Origin: an uncultured Oscillospiraceae bacterium | GTDB lineage: Bacteria; Bacillota; Clostridia; Oscillospirales; Oscillospiraceae | Assembly (NCBI GenBank): GCA_934668295.1 | Contig: CAKUND010000127.1 | Coordinates: 1 to 5,030, forward strand | Length of the DNA: 5,030 nt | Direction of reading: 5' to 3' | Shown here: positions 1 through 5,030 of the stretch, piece after piece | Numbering within the stretch: position 1 is the stretch's first letter | Layout: each line of letters begins with the position of its first letter | Position numbers and translations under genes: made by a program | Notes under the pieces: generated by a model | What the model saw: only the letters and a program-made list of their open reading frames with translations | Told to the model about the DNA's origin: nothing | The model's database searches: none

Positions 1-837
1 ACAGGCTCGATCTACGCGCTGGTGGCACTTGGCTACAGCATGGTCTACGGTATTATCCTGCTTTTGAACTTCGCACATGGCGATATCATCATGGTCGGCG
101 CATACGCTGCCTTTTATGCCATGACAAGCTTCCATCTGCATCCCATCGTATCTGTTGTCATCGCGGTCGTTACCAGCACGCTTCTGGGCGTTGTGATTGA
201 AAAGGTCGCCTACACACCGCTGCGCAAAGCGCCGAGACTGAGCCTGCTCATTACCGCGATCGGTATCTCGTTCCTTCTGGAAAACGGCGCACAGCTGCTC
301 TTCGGCTCCGATACGAAGAGCATGGATCCCATTGTTCCGGGTAACATCTCGCTCGGCTCGGTTACCATCAGCAACGCTGCGCTGCTGACCATCGTAGTGA
401 CCATCGTTGCAATGGCGGCGCTGACCGTCGTTGTGCAGAAGACGAAGCTCGGCAAGGCCATGCGCGCCGTTTCTGAAGACATGGGCGCGGCACAGCTGAT
501 GGGCATCAGCCTGAACAGAACGATCTCCTTCACGTTTGCCATCGGCTCGGCCCTTGCTGGTATCGGCTCTGTTTTGTACCTGTGCGCTTATCAGCAGGCA
601 TCGCCCACAATGGGCTCCATGCTGGGCCTGAAAGCGTTCGTCGCCGCCGTCCTCGGCGGTATTGGCTCGATCCCCGGCGCGATGATCGGCGGCTTTGCCA
701 TCGGCCTGCTTGAAGCGATCGTTTCTGCAGTCGGTCTTTCCATCTGGAAGGACGGCGTCGTGTTCGCCATTCTGATCGTCGTTCTGCTGGTCAAGCCGAC
801 CGGTATTCTTGGCCGTCCGCAGACGGAAAAAGTGTAA
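1..837 (+). CDS. livH: Branched-chain amino acid ABC transporter permease LivH (5' partial)
   Basis: One of two membrane permeases of the high-affinity leucine/isoleucine/valine importer; with LivM it forms the channel in the cytoplasmic membrane. The frame is open from base 1, and the visible 278 residues begin TGSIYALVALGYSMVYG, the family's typical N-terminal wording. The real start is therefore upstream, and probably only 15-20 residues are missing (E. coli LivH is about 308 aa). Further family marks are NFAHGDIIMVGAYAAF early on, LLITAIGISFLLENG near residue 85, the EAA-like cytoplasmic loop GKAMRAVSEDMGAAQLMGI about residues 150-168, and AAVLGGIGSIPGAMIGG near residue 215. The protein is hydrophobic almost throughout, as expected of a multi-pass permease. 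It ends in TAA, 17 nt before livM, and is part of the livHMGF operon. Identification is firm; exact substrate preference among hydrophobic amino acids is inferred from family. Confidence 0.94.
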   Translation, partial: TGSIYALVALGYSMVYGIILLLNFAHGDIIMVGAYAAFYAMTSFHLHPIVSVVIAVVTSTLLGVVIEKVAYTPLRKAPRLSLLITAIGISFLLENGAQLLFGSDTKSMDPIVPGNISLGSVTISNAALLTIVVTIVAMAALTVVVQKTKLGKAMRAVSEDMGAAQLMGISLNRTISFTFAIGSALAGIGSVLYLCAYQQASPTMGSMLGLKAFVAAVLGGIGSIPGAMIGGFAIGLLEAIVSAVGLSIWKDGVVFAILIVVLLVKPTGILGRPQTEKV

Positions 838-854
838 GGAAGGGGAGACGGACT

Positions 855-1925
855 ATGAAGAAAACGCAATCTGCGATCCGCATTCCCATGCCGCTGCGGT
901 ATCTGATCAATCTTGTGCTGATCCTCGCACTGTGGTTCGTGCTGTATACCCTCATTCAGAACGGAACCATCACCAACTATTGGAGCGGCATTCTCATCAC
1001 TGTTGGCATCAATATCATTCTTGCAACCTCTCTGAACGTCGCGACCGGCTATCTGGGCCAGCTTCCGTTGGGGCATGCAGGCTTTATGGCAGTTGGTGCA
1101 TATGCGGGCGGCATTTTCATGAAAGCCGTCCCGGTGCAGGAGCTTCTGAAATCCGGCAATACAGGCGCTGCGGTTCCGTACATCCTGCTGGCGCTGCTGA
1201 TCAGCGCGGTCGTCGCCGGTATCTTCGGCATTCTCATCGGCATCCCGGCGCTGCGCCTGCGCGGCGACTATCTGGCGATCATCACGCTGGGCTTCGGCGA
1301 GATCATCCGCGTCATCCTGACGAACATTGACTCCGTGATCGGTACGGACTTTACATACGGTGCTGCCGGCCTGAAGCGCATCCCGAAATATTCTTCGTTT
1401 ACGCTGGTGTTTATCTGCGTGGTCGTGTCCTGCTACATCATCCACACGATCATGAAATCCCGCCATGGCCGCGCGATCCTGTCTATCCGTGAGGATGAGA
1501 TTGCTTCTGAGAGTGTCGGCGTGCAGACGACATATTATAAGACGTTTGCATTTGTCGTCTCTGCCATGCTGGCCGGTATCGCGGGCTGCCTGTACGCGGG
1601 CTATATCGGCTCCCTGTATCCGTCGACGTTCAAGTTTATGAAGTCTATCGAAATTCTGGTCATGGTCGTGCTCGGCGGCATGGGCTCCATGCTCGGCTCG
1701 ATCCTCTCGGCGACGGTGCTTACCATTCTGCCGGAGCTTCTGCGTTCGTTCTCGGATTACCGCATGGTCGTGTATTCGCTGGCGCTTGTTGTGATGATGA
1801 TCTTCCGGCCGAAGGGATTGCTCGGCAGCTACGATTTCTCGCTGTCCCGCAGTCTTGAGACGTTCTTGAACCGGTTGACCGGACGTGCAGAAAATCCAAA
1901 GAAGGAGGCGGCAGACAATGAGTAA
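855..1925 (+). CDS. livM: Branched-chain amino acid ABC transporter permease LivM
   Basis: Second permease of the Liv importer, partner of LivH; 356 aa, a normal length for Gram-positive LivM. The ATG follows a purine-rich Shine-Dalgarno (AAGGAAGGGGAG, 836-847). A hydrophobic segment at residues 15-33 follows a short basic N-terminus. Diagnostic motifs are NVATGYLGQLPLGHAGF (61-77) with VGAYAGG after it, GIPALRLRGDYLAIITLGFG (129-148), the EAA-like loop HGRAILSIREDEIASESVG (204-222) that should contact the ATPases, VVLGGMGSMLGSILSA (271-286), and the C-terminal FRPKGLLGS (317-325). The family more often has SLGHAGF where this protein has PLGHAGF. A charged tail of about 30 residues follows. 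The last codons overlap the livG start by 8 nt, suggesting translational coupling and matched stoichiometry. Confidence 0.95.
   Translation: MKKTQSAIRIPMPLRYLINLVLILALWFVLYTLIQNGTITNYWSGILITVGINIILATSLNVATGYLGQLPLGHAGFMAVGAYAGGIFMKAVPVQELLKSGNTGAAVPYILLALLISAVVAGIFGILIGIPALRLRGDYLAIITLGFGEIIRVILTNIDSVIGTDFTYGAAGLKRIPKYSSFTLVFICVVVSCYIIHTIMKSRHGRAILSIREDEIASESVGVQTTYYKTFAFVVSAMLAGIAGCLYAGYIGSLYPSTFKFMKSIEILVMVVLGGMGSMLGSILSATVLTILPELLRSFSDYRMVVYSLALVVMMIFRPKGLLGSYDFSLSRSLETFLNRLTGRAENPKKEAADNE
1902..1908 (+). promoter_or_regulatory. Ribosome binding site that fixes the livG start
   Basis: AAGGAGG is a near-perfect match to the anti-Shine-Dalgarno and lies 9 nt before the ATG at 1918, inside the livM coding end. 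It decides between the 1918 ATG and a GTG at 1885 that would add 11 residues (VQKIQRRRRQT) and would place this site inside the coding region. The 1918 start is preferred. Confidence 0.85.
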
Positions 1926-2772
1926 CAAATGGGTCAATCCGCAGCCCAAGCTTGTTCCGCAGCCGTATACGAACCTGCTGACGGAACGTGACATCGGCAA
2001 GCCTCCGATTCTGGAAACGCGCCACCTCGGCATTGACTTCGGCGGTCTGACCGCTGTCGCCGACTTTAACCTTGCCATCGGCCGCACGGAGATCACCGGC
2101 CTGATCGGCCCGAACGGCGCAGGTAAAACGACGATTTTCAATCTTCTGACCAACGTCTATAAGCCGACCCGCGGCTCCATTCTTCTGGATGGCGTTTCGA
2201 CAGAAGGAAAGAGCACGGTCGAGGTCAACCACATGGGCATTGGCCGGACCTTCCAGAATATTCGCCTGTTCCGCAATCTGACGGTGCTGGATAACGTCTT
2301 GATCGGCCTGAACAATGAAATGAAGTATTCCGCCGCTTCTGCCATTCTCCGCCTGCCGGAGTATTGGAGACGCGAACGCATTGCAAAGGAGCGCGCGCTG
2401 GAGCTGCTGAGCATTTTCAATATGGAAAATGTGGCAGATCATCTGGCGGGCAGCCTGCCGTATGGCGCGCAGCGCCGTCTGGAGATCGTCCGTGCGCTGG
2501 CGACAAATCCGTGTCTGCTGCTGCTTGACGAGCCTGCTGCCGGTATGAACCCGTCCGAAACAAGTGAGCTTATGGAGAATATCGTCAAGATCCGCGACAC
2601 TTTTGGCATTGCCATCATGCTGATTGAGCACGATATGAACCTTGTTATGGGTATCTGCGAGGGCATCTGCGTTCTGAACTTCGGTAAAATCATTGCGAAG
2701 GGTACGCCGAACGATATTCAGGCCAATCCGGCCGTTATCGAAGCGTACCTCGGCAAAAAGAAGGAGGGCTGA
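1918..2772 (+). CDS. livG: Branched-chain amino acid ABC transporter ATP-binding protein LivG
   Basis: Cytoplasmic ATPase of the Liv importer, working as a heterodimer with LivF under LivH/LivM. It has 284 aa from the ATG at 1918. Walker A is GPNGAGKTT (64-72), the Q-loop is GRTFQNIRLF with Q113, the signature is the LivG-type degenerate LPYGAQRR (180-187), Walker B is LLLLDEPAAGMNP (200-212), and the switch histidine is H238 in LIEHDM. The LivG-specific C-terminus GTPNDIQANPAVIEAYLG (262-279) is present. The core lines up with E. coli LivG (255 aa) only from about residue 30. Before it is a proline-rich, polar extension of roughly 25-30 residues with no recognised motif. The gene overlaps livM by 8 nt and ends 3 nt before livF. 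Confidence 0.96.
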   Translation: MSNKWVNPQPKLVPQPYTNLLTERDIGKPPILETRHLGIDFGGLTAVADFNLAIGRTEITGLIGPNGAGKTTIFNLLTNVYKPTRGSILLDGVSTEGKSTVEVNHMGIGRTFQNIRLFRNLTVLDNVLIGLNNEMKYSAASAILRLPEYWRRERIAKERALELLSIFNMENVADHLAGSLPYGAQRRLEIVRALATNPCLLLLDEPAAGMNPSETSELMENIVKIRDTFGIAIMLIEHDMNLVMGICEGICVLNFGKIIAKGTPNDIQANPAVIEAYLGKKKEG

Positions 2773-2775
2773 GAC

Positions 2776-3480
<705 letters not shown>

Positions 3481-3489
3481 TCGTAAAGT

Positions 3490-3526
3490 AAAACCAGACA
3501 GCACGACTGCGCGCTGTCTGGTTTTT
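3490..3526 (+). terminator. Intrinsic terminator of the liv operon
   Basis: AAAACCAGACAGC (3490-3502) pairs perfectly with GCTGTCTGGTTTT (3513-3525), giving a 13-bp stem with a GC-rich 9-bp core and a 10-nt loop, and a T run at 3522-3526. It sits just after the livF stop, so it should end livHMGF transcription and insulate the promoter that follows 8 nt later. Confidence 0.93.
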
Positions 3527-3533
3527 CTATTTC

Positions 3534-3562
3534 TTGCAATACGGTAAATCTCCTGCTATAAT
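3534..3562 (+). promoter_or_regulatory. Sigma-A type promoter with extended -10 for the acetyltransferase gene
   Basis: TTGCAA (3534-3539) and a perfect TATAAT (3557-3562) are separated by exactly 17 bp, and TGC directly before the -10 makes an extended -10. Transcription is predicted to start near 3569, giving a leader of about 115 nt before the GNAT ATG. Position just downstream of the liv terminator supports it as an independent transcription unit. The match is strong by eye; the start site is inferred. Confidence 0.85.
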
Positions 3563-3576
3563 AGCGGCAGCAGGCA

Positions 3577-3590
3577 ATTTGCGCGCAAAT
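3577..3590. promoter_or_regulatory. Perfect 14-bp palindrome, candidate operator
   Basis: ATTTGCGCGCAAAT equals its own reverse complement and lies about +8 to +21 relative to the predicted transcription start. A dimeric repressor bound here would block initiation or early elongation. In RNA it could form only a weak 5-bp stem with a CGCG loop, so a DNA-level role is more plausible. No regulator gene is visible nearby, and the function is a guess from position and symmetry. Confidence 0.4.
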
Positions 3591-3614
3591 ATGGAACAGA
3601 AAGGGTGGTTTTTC

Positions 3615-3653
3615 ATGAAACTGAGTCGTGTATGGAGGGTTCACGCTTCCTAA
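3615..3653 (+). CDS. Short upstream ORF, putative 12-residue leader peptide
   Basis: ATG to TAA encodes MKLSRVWRVHAS. An AAAGGGTGG-like ribosome binding site (3600-3608) ends 6 nt before the ATG, which is better than expected by chance for so short a frame. The ORF lies wholly inside the predicted 5' leader of the GNAT gene. Its codons 7-9 form the left arm of one hairpin, and its stop codon touches the right arm, so ribosome position would set the RNA fold downstream. The peptide is basic (K2, R5, R8, H10) and holds one Trp and one AGG Arg codon. I do not recognise it as a known resistance-gene leader peptide. An in-frame ATG at 3591 would add MEQKGWFF but lacks an evident Shine-Dalgarno. 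Translation is unproven. Confidence 0.45.
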   Translation: MKLSRVWRVHAS

Positions 3654-3676
3654 CCCTCCGAATCAAATTTTGGAGG
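3634..3676 (+). promoter_or_regulatory. Candidate translational attenuator: two mutually exclusive hairpins
   Basis: Hairpin A pairs GGAGGGTT (3634-3641) with AACCCTCC (3652-3659), 8 bp around a 10-nt loop. Hairpin B pairs CCTCCGAA (3655-3662) with TTTGGAGG (3669-3676), 8 bp with one G-U pair around a 6-nt loop, and contains the whole GGAGG Shine-Dalgarno of the GNAT gene. Both need 3655-3659, so only one can form: A leaves the ribosome binding site free, B hides it. The left arm of A lies inside the upstream ORF and mimics the Shine-Dalgarno. This is the architecture of leader-peptide attenuators as in erm and cat genes, although the direction of the switch is not certain. There is no adjacent T run, so it is not a transcription terminator. 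Confidence 0.5.
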
Positions 3677-3683
3677 AAACAGC

Positions 3684-4616
3684 ATGAAAAACCAGATCAT
3701 CATCCGTGAGACAGTTACCGAGGCCGATACTGCGGCCTTTTGGGAGCAGCTTCACACCTACCACAAGCGGGACATTTTTCCCGACCCGAACGACGAAAAC
3801 CTTACGCATTTTTTGAACGATACGGAATACCGTGCGCAGGTTCAGTGCGTTCACGACCGGCCGCAGGACAATTGCCATTACCTGTTCTTTCAGCAAAATG
3901 GTCGGGATATCGGCTTCGCGCTGCCGGTGATTTTCACTTCCGAGGATGGAAAGTGCTTTATCATGGAATTCTGCGTCTACCCGGAATTCCGAGGCAATGG
4001 AACAGGCCGAGCATGCGCTGCTGTTCTTATGGACTGGGCAAAGGCACGCGGCGCATGCTATGCGGAGCTGAATTACGGCGGAGACGAACGCCGTCTCCGG
4101 TTCTGGAAACGCATTGGATTTGTTGAAAACGGCGTTGATGAGTGGGGCGAGCCGTTGATGCTTCTGCCGCCTGCGGAGACTGTGCCGTTTACCGTGGAGG
4201 TTCTGAAAGACCCCATTGATTGGCAGCTTTTGAAGCTGGAAAACGGATTTAAGCGTGAAATCGGCGAGGAAACACTTACAAAATCCCAGCAGAAACAGCT
4301 TCAGCAGGCCGTCCGAGAGGGGAGAATCACATTCTTCATGGCTAAGCGCGGCTATCGCGCTGTGGGCATGTGCAGCGTCGCCGTATCCTATTCGACGTTT
4401 TCCTGTTCAAATGTGGGCGTGTTTGAGGATTTTTACATTGAACCCGCATTCCGGAATAGGGGAATCGCGAGGAAGCTGGCAGAGGCAGCACAAAACTGGT
4501 GCAGAGAAAATGGTATCTCAAGCTTAACCGTATGCTGTGCGCCATGCGACGAGGCGATGTATCAAGCACTGGGATTTGATACCAGCCTTGGAACGACCTT
4601 CGCACATATAGAATAA
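3684..4616 (+). CDS. Tandem-domain GNAT family N-acetyltransferase, substrate unknown
   Basis: A 310-residue cytoplasmic protein, about twice the size of a single GNAT domain, expected to move an acetyl group from acetyl-CoA to an amine. The N-terminal domain spans about residues 5-160; its beta4 and motif A read MEFCVYPEFRGNGTGRA (94-110), with the RGNGTG pyrophosphate loop at 103-108, followed by RRLRFWKRIGF (136-146), the usual GNAT end motif. The C-terminal domain spans about 170-310, with FEDFYIEPAFRNRGIARKL (247-265), loop RNRGIA at 257-262, and AMYQALGF (291-298). Both loops look able to bind acetyl-CoA. The ATG is 7 nt after GGAGG (3672-3676). It has its own promoter and possible attenuator. 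Codon choice looks more mixed than in the liv genes, by eye only. No specific substrate (antibiotic, protein or small amine) can be assigned. Confidence 0.85.
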   Translation: MKNQIIIRETVTEADTAAFWEQLHTYHKRDIFPDPNDENLTHFLNDTEYRAQVQCVHDRPQDNCHYLFFQQNGRDIGFALPVIFTSEDGKCFIMEFCVYPEFRGNGTGRACAAVLMDWAKARGACYAELNYGGDERRLRFWKRIGFVENGVDEWGEPLMLLPPAETVPFTVEVLKDPIDWQLLKLENGFKREIGEETLTKSQQKQLQQAVREGRITFFMAKRGYRAVGMCSVAVSYSTFSCSNVGVFEDFYIEPAFRNRGIARKLAEAAQNWCRENGISSLTVCCAPCDEAMYQALGFDTSLGTTFAHIE

Positions 4617-4631
4617 CGAATAACAAACTGA

Positions 4632-4667
4632 GCAGGCAGTACATCGCTTCGGCTGTGCACTGCCTGC
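4632..4667. terminator. UUCG-capped hairpin between convergent genes, probable bidirectional terminator
   Basis: GCAGGCAGT (4632-4640) pairs with ACTGCCTGC (4659-4667), a 9-bp stem. The inner part has imperfect pairs and is closed by C-TTCG-G (4647-4652), the very stable UUCG tetraloop. On the + strand GTTTCAATTTCT follows; on the - strand CAGTTTGTTATTC follows. Neither is a clean T run, so efficiency may be moderate. It lies 15 nt after the GNAT stop and 10 nt beyond the recombinase stop, where a shared terminator would be expected. Confidence 0.7.
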
Positions 4668-4677
4668 GTTTCAATTT

Positions 4678-5030
4678 CTACAGTTTCAGCTTGGAAAGGG
4701 GATTGGCCTCTGCGGCAATTTTCTTGTCTGTGTTTTCAATATGCGTATAGATTTGTGTCGTATTCAGATTTTCGTGACCCAGAACCTCCTGCAGCGTTTT
4801 CAGATCCACGCCGTTCGCCAGCATCAGCGTTGCAGCAGTGTGCCGCAGCTTGTGCGCGGAGAATTGCGACGCGTCAAGTCCGGATTCCAGCAGATGTTTT
4901 TTAACCAGTCGATGGACAGCGGAAACGCTGATGCGGTTTTTATCCCGTGACCCAAAGAGCGCCTTATTGTCCGTCAGCACGATCTGGTTCCGTTCCTCCA
5001 GATACCGGTCGATGGCTTTCCGGCAGGAAG
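4678..5030 (-). CDS. XerC/XerD-like tyrosine recombinase/integrase, C-terminal part (5' end outside the window)
   Basis: The frame reads from the right edge (5030) to a TAG at 4678-4680 and stays open at the edge, so about 116 C-terminal residues are seen of a protein usually near 300 aa. The visible part begins [12 protein letters not shown] and contains the catalytic HKLRHT box (His at 4852-4854, Arg at 4843-4845), [15 protein letters not shown] with the second His (4774-4776) and the nucleophilic Tyr (4747-4749), all intact. The first catalytic Arg and the beta-hairpin Lys would lie upstream. Such enzymes cut and rejoin DNA through a 3'-phosphotyrosine link, either for chromosome dimer resolution (XerC/D) or for integration of mobile elements; the fragment cannot separate these. 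A GTG at 4978-4980 gives a 100-residue frame but is internal, not the start. The gene converges on the GNAT gene. Confidence 0.9.
   Translation of the reverse strand, partial: SCRKAIDRYLEERNQIVLTDNKALFGSRDKNRISVSAVHRLVKKHLLESGLDASQFSAHKLRHTAATLMLANGVDLKTLQEVLGHENLNTTQIYTHIENTDKKIAAEANPLSKLKL

Noticed and set aside
22..24. GTG at 22 as the livH start
   Set aside because: The frame is open to base 1 and the upstream residues TGSIYAL match the conserved LivH N-terminus, so this is an internal Val.
809..1330. 173-codon + strand frame across the livH end and livM
   Set aside because: Overlaps livM in another frame, with a low-complexity Arg/His/Ser composition and no motif.
1885..1917. GTG start for livG giving an extra 11 residues (VQKIQRRRRQT)
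   Set aside because: The AAGGAGG at 1902-1908 is ideally placed for the ATG at 1918, and the Arg run in the extension is simply the translation of that Shine-Dalgarno region.
591..2153. 520-codon open frame on the - strand
   Set aside because: It lies antisense to livH, livM and the start of livG. The translation is rich in Arg, His, Asp and Gln with no family motif, typical of the shadow of biased codons in real + strand genes.
3634..3671. Hairpin A as an intrinsic transcription terminator
   Set aside because: The stem is followed by GAATCAAATTTT, with T residues only 8 nt later, so it does not fit a rho-independent terminator.
3663..3896. 77-codon - strand frame over the GNAT start
   Set aside because: Antisense to the well-supported GNAT N-terminal domain, with no motif.
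4342..4674. 110-codon - strand frame
   Set aside because: Lies opposite the second GNAT domain and runs through the UUCG hairpin; no motif.
4741..4950. 69-codon + strand frame
   Set aside because: Antisense to the recombinase catalytic region, whose HxxR, GH and Tyr motifs on the - strand are clear.

Overview
The window looks like chromosomal DNA of a moderately GC-rich Gram-positive Clostridia member, probably of the Oscillospiraceae/Oscillospirales. This rests on strong AAGGAGG-type ribosome binding sites before every start, compact gene packing, a consensus extended -10 promoter, and protein wording in the acetyltransferase and recombinase that resembles gut Clostridia homologues. The taxonomic call is an inference made without a database search.

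Region 1 (1-3530) is the distal part of a branched-chain amino acid ABC importer operon on the + strand: livH (5' end outside the window), livM, livG and livF, closed by a clear intrinsic terminator. LivH and LivM form the membrane channel, and LivG and LivF are the two ATPases. A periplasmic-type (here lipoprotein) binding protein, normally livK/livJ, is not in the window and is probably upstream of livH. The genes are very tightly spaced: 17 nt, then an 8-nt overlap, then 3 nt.

Region 2 (3531-3683) is a compact regulatory leader. It holds a near-consensus sigma-A promoter (TTGCAA, 17-bp spacer, TGC-TATAAT), a perfect 14-bp palindrome just after the predicted transcription start, a 12-codon upstream ORF with its own Shine-Dalgarno, and two mutually exclusive RNA hairpins, one of which buries the Shine-Dalgarno of the next gene. 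This resembles a leader-peptide translational attenuator and is the most interesting item here.

Region 3 (3684-4616) encodes a 310-residue protein with two GNAT acetyltransferase domains in tandem, substrate unknown. A UUCG-capped hairpin (4632-4667) separates it from a convergent gene on the - strand (4678-5030). That gene is the C-terminal catalytic part of a XerC/XerD-like tyrosine recombinase whose 5' end lies beyond the window. Whether the recombinase marks a mobile element boundary cannot be decided from this window. No tRNA, rRNA, insertion sequence or CRISPR array was seen.
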